A stretch of 64,000 bases of DNA from Brevibacillus laterosporus LMG 15441 (lineage in GTDB: Bacteria > Bacillota > Bacilli > Brevibacillales > Brevibacillaceae). Below, in pieces: positions 39,484-49,355 of this stretch. The notes under the pieces were generated by a model, which searched no databases, was not told the origin of the DNA, and was given only the letters and a program-made list of their open reading frames with translations. The stretch's first letter is position 1. Each line of letters opens with the position of its first letter. The stretch covers positions 3,506,501 through 3,570,500 of the forward strand of contig NZ_CP007806.1 in the NCBI RefSeq assembly GCF_000219535.2, written 5' to 3'. The translations under genes were made by a program, and so were the position numbers.

Positions 39484-39582
39484 AACACTAATGATGTATA
39501 TGTAGGCTGTCATCCTTTCATTCTTCCATTAGTGTTTCGCTTGTCCATAAGAAAAACGAAACACTAATCTATAGTGTTTCGT
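39481..39582. repeat. Four copies of an ATTAGTGTTTCG-type box, candidate activator sites
   Basis: CAAAACACTAAT (39481-39492), ATTAGTGTTTCG (39528-39539), CGAAACACTAAT (39557-39568) and TATAGTGTTTCG (about 39570-39581) alternate in orientation between the activator gene and the sigma54 promoter. The first touches the -24 element, and the middle two form a large dyad. They are probably the upstream activating sequences of the LevR-type protein. Confidence 0.7.
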
Positions 39583-39604
39583 CCTAAATACAGTGAGTGT
39601 TTAC

Positions 39605-42418
39605 TTATACGTGAGACTGATTTGCTTCACTCATATGGAAAAATTTCGCGAGATAACAAATTTCATTTTCTTCCACCATGATTCCATACGTCAACTCAAT
39701 TGGCTGCATTTGTCCTTGTATAACAGTAAGCATCTCTTTAAAATGCTCTTTGTACGCTTCCTTTTCTTTAAATTCTGCTACTTCTCCTCCGCCTTTCAGC
39801 CGATCAATCATACAGCACATATGCAATGTAATCCCCATCAATTCATCCTGATATAGCTTCTGCTGTAGTTTTCTCTCCATGCGTTTAATAGTAGCACGTA
39901 CATCTGCTAGGACTTGTTCGCCTGGGAGATATTTTAAATGAGCTTCTAGTGTTTCACCCATTTTTTTATAAATTTCTTCCTGGTTGATAATTTGCTGAAT
40001 CTCAGGAATAGCCTGTAAGCTTAAGACCTGCTCAATATTATATTGAGGTGCATCTATATCCAATCGAAAATTGCTGACAATACACAAAATCTGGCGTTTT
40101 GTCTTTAGTGCCTCCAGCTCCTGTTTCGCTTTGTTTTGATCCACACACGTAATCGGTATAATTTGTAAGGATTCGTTATGAAAGCGAAGATAATTTTTCA
40201 ATAGATTTTTAATCACAAGTGCGCTTCCTTCACCTGTCAAGCACGCTGTTACGATCACTTGCTTTGGTAGCTTATTACGTTCCCGTTTAACAGACTGTTC
40301 TTGTATTTCATGACTTGATACCGCTAATACGCTTTGATAAATCTCGTCTAATGTAGAACCGGATATCGCTTTGCGGGTAGCCTCTAAAACATGCGTGGTA
40401 CTAACCAAGGGGATCACTTTTACCGGTATTCCCAATTCTTTTTGGATGATTTCTCCAAAGGTAAGTAAAGAGCCCATATCTACTAAAAACAGCAGACCCT
40501 CTTCATTCCCAATCGTTTTGGCAATTTCTTTGGCTTTTTCTAATAATTCATGGGGAGGTTTTTCTAAGGGCATATCTAAAGGAACAGCATGATTCGTTCC
40601 TAAGAGGCGATTTGTCACCTCTACCATGGAGGTCGCACTGGAATTACCGTGCATCATGACGAGAATACCCACATAATTTTTGATCTCCTCAGGCTGTGCT
40701 TCGTCAAGTACAAAGAACATGCAGAGAAAACCTGCCTCGTCTAGCGGTATGTCGAGATCAAAAGCCTCTTCTATCTTACTCACACATTCAAGAGCTACCA
40801 TGAATTCAGCTTTATGTAGCTTGCTAATTTGATTCAATTGCGGATTCGAAATTGTTTTTCCCCTTCCAATCCGATCAATGAGTGTCTGAATATGCAAAGA
40901 CATTCCCAGTAGAACATTGCGTGTTAATGTTCTATTCAATATAGTCTGGGCATACGTAACGATGTCCTCGACCAGATTGACAATTTCGGGGTGGACAATT
41001 TTCAAGACATCTTCCTGATTGAAGCTTTTTCGTACATTAGTCAGATAAGTAGTGAAATACTTTTCAATCTCACTAGTCAAGACTGTGTACAGCTCTGTAT
41101 CAGATACTCCCGTAGCTCGCAATTGTACAATCTTTTGTTCCATTCGTTCGTAGATATTATTGTCCATTACCGATGAATCTTCTAAAATATATGGTTCTTG
41201 ATCGGGATGAAACAAAAAATACTTCTTTTCCCCAATAAGCTTCTCGATATTTTGTCTATTCTGCTCCACATGCAGCACGCCCTCTTTTACATGAGGGGGA
41301 AGATCAGCGGTAGTAATTTGCATTTCTGTTTTCCGCAAAGATATAAAATCGGCATATGCCTTTGCACAGGATAGGCGAATATCCGTTTTCAATTGACCAA
41401 TGTTGTTTGGACAGTCGTACAGGAGAAGCGCACGGATAGAATTACCTGAGACATGAATATCCTTCCCTAAACGATAAGACTCTTCTTGAAAAAATTGTTT
41501 GATTAGCTGTAGCCGCTCCTCCAGTCCTCTTTCTTTTAAGGAAGGCAGAGAAATCATCATAGGAATTCGTCTGGTAAAAGTCGCGAGCAATGCAGAGGTA
41601 GGATTCTCTGTTGTCGCCGCAATTAATCGTACATTTGCCTGACGCACTCCATTTGTTTCTCCTACACGTCTGAAGAAGCCTTTATCGATGAAAGTAAATA
41701 ACATTTCCTGCCCTTCAGACGGTAAGCGGTGAACCTCATCTAAAAACAGAATGCCAGTGTCAGCAGCTTCCATTAATCCTTGTCGATCATGATCAGCGCC
41801 AGTATAGGCACCCTTTTTCACACCAAATAATTGGCCTACCAATAATTGAGCATTGTGAGCATAGTCTGCACAGTTAAAAGTGATAAACGGAGCAGTAGCT
41901 GCTAAGATTCCTTTTTCCACAGCATATTCGTACATAAGCCCAGCAAACATGGTTTTCCCAACACCCGTTTCCCCAAAAAGTAGCGTATGCATGCCATGGG
42001 GCGGATAGAGCAATGCAGCCTTAGCTTGTTCAATGAGTGCTGCTAAGCTCTGGCAATCTCTAGCCAACTGGTCCATTACACTAGCTTGTAGCTGATTTTC
42101 GCTATGATGTATATTCCTCTTAAGCTCCGGCGGAAAAGAACCCGCTCTCTTACGTTCCCAAGTCTGCTTCTCGTCCGTTTTCCTTTGTTCAGACAAACCT
42201 GCGTTCCTCAAAGCTTTAGGTTGAATCCCAGGCAAGGAGAAGCGTACAGGCCTAGTTGTACTTTTCTCTATACGACCTTCTCTCCAAAGCTGGTTTAAAT
42301 CAGAGCTGACATTGGCTCGACTTAACGAAAGAATCTCGGCCAGCTCTTGGGCACTGCTTGCTTGTCCTTCACGCGATCTGGATACAATCTGTTGCATAAT
42401 CAGCTCTATGCGTTTCAT
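39605..42418 (-). CDS. LevR/CelR-type sigma54-dependent PTS-regulated activator
   Basis: A 937-residue enhancer-binding protein. N-terminal winged HTH (residues 1-60, SAQELAEILSLSRANVSSDL), AAA+ domain with Walker A GETGVGKT (149-156) and the sigma54-contact motif GAYTGA (203-208), Walker B LFLDEVHRLP, then a PRD, an EIIA-Man-like domain (LVMMHGNSSATSM), an EIIB-Gat-like domain and a second PRD. Phosphorylation of His in the PRD and EIIA domains by the PTS should couple its activity to substrate. It lies upstream of, and in the same direction as, the operon it is expected to activate. Confidence 0.92.
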   Translation of the reverse strand: MKRIELIMQQIVSRSREGQASSAQELAEILSLSRANVSSDLNQLWREGRIEKSTTRPVRFSLPGIQPKALRNAGLSEQRKTDEKQTWERKRAGSFPPELKRNIHHSENQLQASVMDQLARDCQSLAALIEQAKAALLYPPHGMHTLLFGETGVGKTMFAGLMYEYAVEKGILAATAPFITFNCADYAHNAQLLVGQLFGVKKGAYTGADHDRQGLMEAADTGILFLDEVHRLPSEGQEMLFTFIDKGFFRRVGETNGVRQANVRLIAATTENPTSALLATFTRRIPMMISLPSLKERGLEERLQLIKQFFQEESYRLGKDIHVSGNSIRALLLYDCPNNIGQLKTDIRLSCAKAYADFISLRKTEMQITTADLPPHVKEGVLHVEQNRQNIEKLIGEKKYFLFHPDQEPYILEDSSVMDNNIYERMEQKIVQLRATGVSDTELYTVLTSEIEKYFTTYLTNVRKSFNQEDVLKIVHPEIVNLVEDIVTYAQTILNRTLTRNVLLGMSLHIQTLIDRIGRGKTISNPQLNQISKLHKAEFMVALECVSKIEEAFDLDIPLDEAGFLCMFFVLDEAQPEEIKNYVGILVMMHGNSSATSMVEVTNRLLGTNHAVPLDMPLEKPPHELLEKAKEIAKTIGNEEGLLFLVDMGSLLTFGEIIQKELGIPVKVIPLVSTTHVLEATRKAISGSTLDEIYQSVLAVSSHEIQEQSVKRERNKLPKQVIVTACLTGEGSALVIKNLLKNYLRFHNESLQIIPITCVDQNKAKQELEALKTKRQILCIVSNFRLDIDAPQYNIEQVLSLQAIPEIQQIINQEEIYKKMGETLEAHLKYLPGEQVLADVRATIKRMERKLQQKLYQDELMGITLHMCCMIDRLKGGGEVAEFKEKEAYKEHFKEMLTVIQGQMQPIELTYGIMVEENEICYLAKFFHMSEANQSHV

Positions 42419-42527
42419 TTCATCACCTTGTGCCGATTTTTAACTGACAGCCTTCACTATGAAAACTCTTTCATGATCCATCATCTCATATTTATATTCA
42501 TTCATCCATGCATCATTTTTGTGAAAG

Positions 42528-43730
42528 TTAGATTCGCTTGGTTCGAGCTCGATCTACCTCTGGAATTTTGAATACTAGATAACCAAGAAAGACTACAAGA
42601 AGAATACCCTGAAATAAAATGGCAAAGGAAACAGAGCCGCCCATATAGGATACAGCATAGTAAATAACCGTTCCCCCTAGCATTAAGCTATTCTCTACAA
42701 AATTTTGGACCGCAATCGTTTTACCTGATCCGATGATTTGAAGTCCTTGCTCCTGAATGACAGTGTTCATCGGAACGATAAATACCCCGCCCATAAAGCC
42801 AACACCAAGCAACATCAGAATAGCAATGAATGTTGAATGTATCCAAGGAAACAGCATAATACAGCCAGTCATAAGAAATCCATAGAGAATGGCTTTCGTA
42901 AATCTAGATAAAGGAATCACCTTCGGAGCAAAGAAGGCTCCTCCAATAATGCCAATGGAGGTAGTCGCTAGTATAAGGGATACACGAAAGTCGTTCTCTG
43001 CAAAACCCAGGGCAAGCGGAATCCAAGCAAGCACAGCAATCCGAAGTACCGCCGAACTCATCCAGAATGCCCCTGTTCCTATCAGTGCGTAGTGTGTAGT
43101 CGGATGACCGTACAGCAAACGAAAATTTTCAAAAAATAAGCGGGTTTCTTTTCTGATTTTAATATGGCGATTGCCTCGCTGCATTGGGATGTAAAAGGTC
43201 ATCGCAATCGAAGCCGCAAAGAGCAGCAAGCAGATGCTCGAAGAAACCATGACACTAGTAACGGCCGCAATGGCCCCTCCTCCTCCGATTCCTAGCAAAA
43301 TAGCCAGTATCGTATAGGCCTCAATCCGTGAATTAGCTTCAAATAACTCCATTTCGTTTTCAGTAAGCTCTACTAATATGCCGTACTTGGCTGGGGAGTA
43401 GACAACCGCTCCTATTCCTACAGTAAAGTAACTAGCCATCAACGCTATAATGCTTTGGTGGTCTACCGTCATTAATAATACGATGCCTAAAAGCTTCAAA
43501 AAATTACCTACAAGTAAAACGGCTGTTTTCGAATACTTATCTGCTATGGGCCCTACCACAGGTGCCATTACAATAAACGGCACGAAAAATGCCATGGAAA
43601 CTAAGGCAAGCGCGACAGGAGAAAAGCCATTTTGTCTTAACAGATTGGCAATCACAAATAATGCCATGTTATCAGCAAACGCAGATAAAAACTGAGTGAT
43701 ATATAAATACTGCAAGGCTTTATTTTTCAC
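42528..43730 (-). CDS. lplT: LplT-like lysophospholipid transporter (MFS)
   Basis: A 400-residue, 12-segment MFS permease of the LplT type (FLSAFADNMALFVIANLL; DKYSKTAVLLVGNFLKLLG; SPAKYGILVELT). LplT flips lysophosphatidylethanolamine and related lipids inward for re-acylation. It is 19 bases downstream of an Aas-like gene, the same pairing as in Gammaproteobacteria, which supports the substrate assignment. Confidence 0.82.
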   Translation of the reverse strand: MKNKALQYLYITQFLSAFADNMALFVIANLLRQNGFSPVALALVSMAFFVPFIVMAPVVGPIADKYSKTAVLLVGNFLKLLGIVLLMTVDHQSIIALMASYFTVGIGAVVYSPAKYGILVELTENEMELFEANSRIEAYTILAILLGIGGGGAIAAVTSVMVSSSICLLLFAASIAMTFYIPMQRGNRHIKIRKETRLFFENFRLLYGHPTTHYALIGTGAFWMSSAVLRIAVLAWIPLALGFAENDFRVSLILATTSIGIIGGAFFAPKVIPLSRFTKAILYGFLMTGCIMLFPWIHSTFIAILMLLGVGFMGGVFIVPMNTVIQEQGLQIIGSGKTIAVQNFVENSLMLGGTVIYYAVSYMGGSVSFAILFQGILLVVFLGYLVFKIPEVDRARTKRI

Positions 43731-43749
43731 GAATGCCGCTCTCCTCTCC

Positions 43750-45876
43750 CTATCGTTTAGATGGGGTCTCTTGTTCTGCCCATTGTTTTAATGTTACATA
43801 GTCCACCTTACCGCTTCCTAATAAAGGAAGTTCCTCAATTTCCACAATTTTAGAAGGAACCAATAGTGCTGAGAAGCCTTTAGCTATCACGTATTCCTTA
43901 ATCTCACGCATTGTAATGGGAGTAGAGGTAAATAGATAAATGCGCTCTCCTTTTCGCGGATCACCTGTGGTAACAGCAGCGAGCCTCGTATCTTGCACTA
44001 CCTCCGTAATCAGTTGCTCAACTAAATTTAGTGAGACCATTTCACCTGCAATTTTTGCAAAACGTTTTTTCCGAGCTACAATGGAAATATACCCTTCGTC
44101 ATCCACTGTTACGATATCTCCACAATCGTAGTACCCTTCTCTCGGCTCGAAGCCTTTGCCATGAAATAAATAGCCCTTCATGACATTTGCTCCATCCACC
44201 CAAAGATTGCCGCCTTCCGCTATGCCTTCAATCTTCTCTAATTCGTAACGAATACCTGGCAAAAATTGACCGACTGTTCCTTTTTTATGCTGTAGTGGAG
44301 TGTTCAGTGAAAGGATTGGAGAAGCCTCTGTTGTACCATATCCCTCCATTACCCTAATGCCGAATTTATCCATCCAAAGCTGTCGAACCTCATCCTTTAA
44401 TTTTTCTGCTCCCGCCACTACATGACGCATAGCGTAAAAATCGTATGGTTTGGCAGTCCGAGCATATCCTGCAAGGAATGTAGACGTTCCAAATAACACG
44501 GTACAATTGCGATCATAAGCAATCTCAGGGATCACCTTGTAATGAAGCGGCGAGGGGTAAAAAAACACAGGAATTCCTGTCACAATTGGTAAAATCGTAC
44601 CTACCGTTAACCCAAAGCTGTGAAACATGGGTAAGGTATTTAAAAACTTGTCTTTCGATGTCATATCCATCATGGCCAAGACCTGCTGAATATTGTTATA
44701 GATATTACTGTGTGTTAGCACCACTCCTTTTGGTTTGCTCTCGCTTCCAGATGTAAATAAAATAAGTTCACTTTCCTGTAATGGATTCACCTTTAAAGCA
44801 CGCTGTTTGCTCACATAAGCAACCAGCGCTTTTCCTTTATCAGTTGTGCTAATCGATGCTTTTACGTCTTCTAGGTAAATAACCCGAATATGTTTGGTAA
44901 GCGCATCAGCCATCGCCTGTAAATTAGCCTTCTGAATAAACTCTCTGGAGGTTAAAATGGTGGAAATACTCGCTGTTTCACAAGCATCCAATACCGTCTG
45001 AACCCCCATACTAAAGTTGAGGAGAGCGACCGTTTTGTCTAAATAAAATAATGAAAATAAAGCTACGGTATGCCCAAGTGATGTAGGTAATAATGTGCCG
45101 ATGCGTTGCTCCTGCTGAACAAGATCCTGTAATTTATTCCCTAATGCATATGTACTTATGACCAGCTTTTTATACGTTATTGACTGTGTTAATTCTTCCC
45201 CAATCATCCGGTTTGGACCATTAAGACGACAGGCATCTAGCATTTCATTAAATAATTGCACGTGATGCTTCTCTTTGGCATAAAATAATTCTGTTTGCAT
45301 TGTTCTCAGGACTGTACTTCCGGCCTTTTCCTTTTGAATACGTTTCGATACTCCCTCTTTTGCTGGAATCGTATAGGCCTCACCAATACGGATACGCACC
45401 TTGGGGAATAAATGCGTTTTCCACTTATCCGTAATGTAAGAAAATGGTGTTCGTTCAGGCCCCACCAATGTAACGGGATAAATAGTGGCCCCTGTGCGAA
45501 GAGCAATATAACCGAGCCCACTATATATTTTCATGATTCCACCAGTCGTTGTAATTCTCCCTTCAGGAAACAACACCAAAGGAACTCCAGCCTTAACCTC
45601 ACGCACAATTTTGCGGATGGAATAAGAATTAAAAGGATCAACCGTTATAAATTTTCGTTGTGATAAAAAGCTGGCATATTTTTTGGCAATATCCGTATTC
45701 ACCACATAGCATACTTCTTTAGGAAGATTGCAGGCCAGTAATACGGCATCTAATATGGAAACGTGATTTGGCGCTAAAATAACCGGCTTGGAAAAATCGA
45801 GTTTTGAGAGTCCCTCAATCTCAACTCGATAACTCGTATTAACCACCGTTTTTAACAAACTATCTACAATACCCAC
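43750..45876 (-). CDS. aas: Aas-like bifunctional acyltransferase/acyl-ACP synthetase
   Basis: About 708 residues in two domains. The N-terminal PlsC-type acyltransferase has HX4D (NHVSILD) and FPEGRIT; the C-terminal AMP-binding ligase has LILFTSGSESKPKGVVLTHS, YGTTEASPI and the hinge YDCGDIVTVDDEGYISI. It should re-acylate lysophospholipids, with the fatty acid activated by the ligase domain. GTG at 45876, behind AAGGTGG, is preferred to a TTG 45 bases upstream. With LplT it forms a membrane-repair operon, which may help resist phospholipases or membrane-active peptides. Confidence 0.85.
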   Translation of the reverse strand: MGIVDSLLKTVVNTSYRVEIEGLSKLDFSKPVILAPNHVSILDAVLLACNLPKEVCYVVNTDIAKKYASFLSQRKFITVDPFNSYSIRKIVREVKAGVPLVLFPEGRITTTGGIMKIYSGLGYIALRTGATIYPVTLVGPERTPFSYITDKWKTHLFPKVRIRIGEAYTIPAKEGVSKRIQKEKAGSTVLRTMQTELFYAKEKHHVQLFNEMLDACRLNGPNRMIGEELTQSITYKKLVISTYALGNKLQDLVQQEQRIGTLLPTSLGHTVALFSLFYLDKTVALLNFSMGVQTVLDACETASISTILTSREFIQKANLQAMADALTKHIRVIYLEDVKASISTTDKGKALVAYVSKQRALKVNPLQESELILFTSGSESKPKGVVLTHSNIYNNIQQVLAMMDMTSKDKFLNTLPMFHSFGLTVGTILPIVTGIPVFFYPSPLHYKVIPEIAYDRNCTVLFGTSTFLAGYARTAKPYDFYAMRHVVAGAEKLKDEVRQLWMDKFGIRVMEGYGTTEASPILSLNTPLQHKKGTVGQFLPGIRYELEKIEGIAEGGNLWVDGANVMKGYLFHGKGFEPREGYYDCGDIVTVDDEGYISIVARKKRFAKIAGEMVSLNLVEQLITEVVQDTRLAAVTTGDPRKGERIYLFTSTPITMREIKEYVIAKGFSALLVPSKIVEIEELPLLGSGKVDYVTLKQWAEQETPSKR

Positions 45877-46209
45877 ACCATTCCACCTTTCTCCCTTTTT
45901 CTCTTTAACTTGTATTCTCAAAAAATCATAACAGACTTGTCAACTAATATATACTTTCATCTTCTAATCCCAACCATACATCTTATGTAGGATTTGCTTT
46001 TTCTATCTTTTTTCTTAGCATATTCTACTCTCCGTTGTCTAAAACAAGTCTTTTTAGCCAGGTAAGAATACCTCTCAGGAAATTAGCCCTACTCAATCAG
46101 CCCTATTTTTTATTTTTTCTGATAAATGTCGAAACTAACTCGTTGTTTTGCGCGTCAAGGATTTTGACAAACATCACATATTTGTGAAAAAGAACATGAG
46201 GAGGAAACC
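45877..46209. other. Intergenic region with promoter of the SLH gene
   Basis: No gene seen. TTGACA at about 46,163 with a TATTTG-like -10 could drive the SLH gene, and a dyad TCACATATTTGTGA (near 46,177) overlaps the -10 area. AGGAGG precedes the ATG at 46210. Confidence 0.45.
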
Positions 46210-47460
46210 ATGAAAAGGATATCTGCTTTATTGCTGTCGTTCCTATTGCTGTTTTCCATGATGCCCCTGCTAGCACAAGCTAAAAACACAAATTTCTGGG
46301 ATGTCTCGCGAGATCATTGGGCTTATGAGGCCATCACTGACATGGCCACCAAGGGAATTATTGATGGCTACAGTGACGGTTCGTTTCGTCCAAACTCAAA
46401 AGTGACCCGGGCTGAGTTTGCTAAAATTATGATTGCAGCAGCAGGAGTCCAATTGGGGGATAAATGGGGGATTTCTCAGACCTTTAAAGATGTACCGCGC
46501 AGCCACTGGGCATTTACGTATGTCGAGTATGCAAAGCCTTACCTGACTGGCTACAAGTCAGGCTCAACCTACAGCTACAAGCCTGATCAGAATGCCGTAC
46601 GTGAAGACATTGCCGTAGCTTTGGTGCGCCTGCTGGGCTATGATCAATCAAAATCAGCAAAAGTATCTTTATTAAATCAATTCAGAGACAAAGAAAGAAT
46701 TTCTTACAATCTTCGCACCTTTATCGCAATCGCCTTAGATAATGATCTGATTAAAGGCTTCAACGATGGTACCTTCCGACCACAAGATGCCATTACACGC
46801 GCGGAAGCCGCCTCTCTATTGTATCGAGCTAAGCTAGATGAGCAAAAAGTCGTTTTCCCAACTGATCCTACTTCTCCCGTCCCGCAACCAAAGCCTGATC
46901 AAAAAACAAGAGAAGTGGTTGATGATTTTTCAGATAATCAATTGAAAAAATGGAACAGTGCGCGAGGAACTGGATCGTGGGTGGTTTATGATAAGCGTGT
47001 AACAGCTTATAGCAATGACAGCGCTCTAAAGCATTATCTCCTGCCCCTAAAAGATAAGGTAAGCAGGGATGATACAGAATGGGAAATATCAGTAGATATT
47101 ATTCCAGTCAAAACCGATGCGGAAGCCGGTATATTTATTAATGGGAACGACGGAGAAGCTGATATCGTTTATCTAACAAAGGATTCTCTACAGATTCGCC
47201 ACCTGCCTGATCCTGAAAAGAAAGAGACAAAAGCTATCGCAAGCATTGCCACCAAGCTAACAACCAACAATAGCCTTAAAATAAAAGCTAGCGGTGATAC
47301 ATTATCCGTTTATCTAAACGGCACCAACATCTATACGCTCCAAAATGTGAAATGGGATCATTCCGAAATAGGATTATATATGAGTAAGGATGCTTTTAAA
47401 CAGATTCCATCAAAGACTACCTGGTTTGACAATTTCACATTTACCGCTACGAAAAAATAA
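46210..47460 (+). CDS. S-layer-homology surface protein with a carbohydrate-binding-like domain
   Basis: A 416-residue secreted protein. Signal peptide residues 1-24 (LLSFLLLFSMMPLLAQA). Three SLH repeats cover about 28-210 (FWDVSRDHWAYEAITDMA; FKDVPRSHWAFTYVEYA; GFNDGTFRPQDAITRAEA), anchoring it to the secondary cell-wall polymer. A Pro-rich linker (TDPTSPVPQPKPDQ) leads to a beta-sandwich of about 185 residues (VVDDFSDNQLKKWN; WFDNFTFT at the end), similar to DUF1080/LamG-type sugar-binding domains. The ligand is unknown. Confidence 0.85.
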   Translation: MKRISALLLSFLLLFSMMPLLAQAKNTNFWDVSRDHWAYEAITDMATKGIIDGYSDGSFRPNSKVTRAEFAKIMIAAAGVQLGDKWGISQTFKDVPRSHWAFTYVEYAKPYLTGYKSGSTYSYKPDQNAVREDIAVALVRLLGYDQSKSAKVSLLNQFRDKERISYNLRTFIAIALDNDLIKGFNDGTFRPQDAITRAEAASLLYRAKLDEQKVVFPTDPTSPVPQPKPDQKTREVVDDFSDNQLKKWNSARGTGSWVVYDKRVTAYSNDSALKHYLLPLKDKVSRDDTEWEISVDIIPVKTDAEAGIFINGNDGEADIVYLTKDSLQIRHLPDPEKKETKAIASIATKLTTNNSLKIKASGDTLSVYLNGTNIYTLQNVKWDHSEIGLYMSKDAFKQIPSKTTWFDNFTFTATKK

Positions 47461-47461
47461 A

Positions 47462-47556
47462 AAAAGCTGGTCCCCTGAACATTTCGTTATATGATAAAGG
47501 TACCATTATTATTGTTTGGTACCTTTGGCGAAATGTTCTGGGAAGCCAGCTTTTGT
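47462..47556. terminator. Long nested hairpin, probable bidirectional terminator
   Basis: Three nested pairings share one axis: AAAAGCTGG/GCCAGCTTTT, GAACATTTCG/CGAAATGTTC and AAGGTACCA/TGGTACCTT, with short internal loops. It is longer than a normal terminator and lies between convergent genes. Confidence 0.65.
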
Positions 47557-47565
47557 TTTGCTGTT

Positions 47566-48036
47566 TTACAGATTTTTTTTTAAAATCACCATATCTAAAG
47601 CACGAATTCCATTTTCCCAAATTGGATAGGGATATTGCAAAAAGAAATCGGCTTTGATTCCTGTAATTCGAAACCCTACCTTTTGATAAAACGCTAGATT
47701 ATCCAAGCTAGAATTCGCTGTTCCTACAACCATCACCTTATAGTTGCCTTCTTTAGCCTTCTCTTCCAAACACGAAATGAATTGTTTGCCGTAGCCCTTT
47801 CCCTGCTCTCCTCTACATACCGCAATATTTTTAATTTCGACCATTTCTTCGGTACACGGAAGCAAAATGGCGATACCAAGCAAACGCTCCTCTGTATAAG
47901 CAGCGTACATATCTCCACGATGCTTATAGCGTGCAATCATCTCTTCTGATTCATCAGCCTCTAACAACAATCGATCATATTCACCTTTATCCCGCTCTTC
48001 CATGGGTACAAGGACTACAGTTACCTCCTCTGACAA
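47566..48036 (-). CDS. GNAT-family N-acetyltransferase
   Basis: A 156-residue GNAT enzyme with the acetyl-CoA loop R-G-x-G-x-G/A in CRGEQGKGYGKQFISCLEE (about residues 83-101) and NLAFYQKVGFRITGI. The substrate is unknown. TTG at 48036 behind GAGGAAGAG is the likely start; an internal ATG at 48003 gives a shorter version that would lose one beta strand. Confidence 0.82.
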   Translation of the reverse strand: MSEEVTVVLVPMEERDKGEYDRLLLEADESEEMIARYKHRGDMYAAYTEERLLGIAILLPCTEEMVEIKNIAVCRGEQGKGYGKQFISCLEEKAKEGNYKVMVVGTANSSLDNLAFYQKVGFRITGIKADFFLQYPYPIWENGIRALDMVILKKNL

Positions 48037-48212
48037 ATCGCTCTTCCTCTCTTACATGGACTTCTTGACTTTCTCCTCATATATTAAACAAATCACACCG
48101 AAAAATCCATCTTTTCTGAATACTCCTTTTTCCTAGCAGAGATTTTCATGACATGTGTATAATGGAGAAAGACACCTCTCTTACAGGAGGGTATTTGGGA
48201 AGGGGTTTTACT

Positions 48213-49067
48213 GTGTATTCTGAACTACTGCACTCTCCATTTACCTGGATTGACTCGGGCATCTACCGACAATCTCCGGTAGAACCGATCGCATTGGATG
48301 AAGCATTAGCTACTGCTATGAAAGAGCCTAATGCAAAACCAATTATCCATTTATGGATTTATGATAAAGCTTTTTGGTTGGGACGACGTGACGCCAAGCT
48401 TCCGCACTTAGAGCAAGCCTTGAAGGCATACAGTTATGAAGGGTACTCGGCTCTCCTCCGTTCCTCGGGCGGCGCATGTGTTCCACTGGACAGCGGTGTT
48501 TTAAATATGGCTATTTTATTCCCACAATGCAATCTGGCAATTGATGATTTTTATAAGCTAGCTGCTGATATTCTATCAGTCGGACTTGCTGACTACGGAA
48601 AGATTGAACTGGGAGAAGTCGTAGATTCCTATTGTGTAGGTGACTATGATTTTGCGCTTTCTGGTAAAAAAATTGGTGGAATGGCTCAACGCCGTACCCG
48701 CTATGGTTCCATTTTACAGCTCTGTATCAATATTGAGGGTAGTGGAATAGAACGCGGAGCCCTGATGGAAGACTTCTATCATCAAGCTGGACTTTATGAA
48801 ATGGAAGTAGCCCAGCGCCCTGTTCCTGCCGTTCGAAAGGAGACTATCGGCAGTATCTCCGAGCATATGGGACGTGCCATCTCCGTAGATGAAGTAAAAG
48901 AACAGCTTTATTCTGCTATCTCAAACAAATGGACAGCTCCCAAGGGAGAATTACCTTTGACAGAAGCGGATAAAGAAGTCGCAATCCAGCATTTAACGGG
49001 ACGCCTTGGCCTCTTCTCTTATACCGCAGCAGAGATTCAACAATCTGATTGGCGGTTACAAAAATAA
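48213..49067 (+). CDS. lipL: Octanoyl-[GcvH]:protein N-octanoyltransferase LipL
   Basis: A 284-residue LplA/LipB-fold amidotransferase. The catalytic Cys is in VVDSYCVGDYDFALSGKKIG, followed by GGMAQRR; ALLRSSGGACVPLDSGVLN is the lipoyl-binding region. It moves octanoyl groups from GcvH to E2 subunits of 2-oxoacid dehydrogenases. GTG at 48213 behind AAGGGG is chosen; an upstream ATG at 48153 is unlikely because a TATAATGG promoter -10 lies at about 48,158. The length then fits B. subtilis LipL. Confidence 0.88.
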   Translation: MYSELLHSPFTWIDSGIYRQSPVEPIALDEALATAMKEPNAKPIIHLWIYDKAFWLGRRDAKLPHLEQALKAYSYEGYSALLRSSGGACVPLDSGVLNMAILFPQCNLAIDDFYKLAADILSVGLADYGKIELGEVVDSYCVGDYDFALSGKKIGGMAQRRTRYGSILQLCINIEGSGIERGALMEDFYHQAGLYEMEVAQRPVPAVRKETIGSISEHMGRAISVDEVKEQLYSAISNKWTAPKGELPLTEADKEVAIQHLTGRLGLFSYTAAEIQQSDWRLQK

Positions 49068-49355
49068 ACTCATAATCAATGAGGTCTTTTGCATATCTAT
49101 AAAAAAGACATCTTCTCATTTAAAAAACCTGAGGATTGACCCGCTCAGGTTTTTTCTTTTTCATCTATTTTGAGACAAAATGGGCAGCATACATAAAAGA
49201 TTTAGGATAGTCAGGACTTATAAAAATTTGCTCAAGCTACTTCTACACTGTTTTTCAACTCATTTCAAATAGAGAAAAAAATGCATTTTTGCTTAATTTT
49301 TTATACAATACAAGAAGAATGTCCATTAACAATGAAAGGTAAGGAGGATCTTGCA

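Noticed and set aside
39528-39568. The dyad between the LevR-type gene and the PTS operon as an intrinsic terminator
   Set aside because: No T-run follows on either strand, and the same box occurs twice more nearby, which fits activator sites better.
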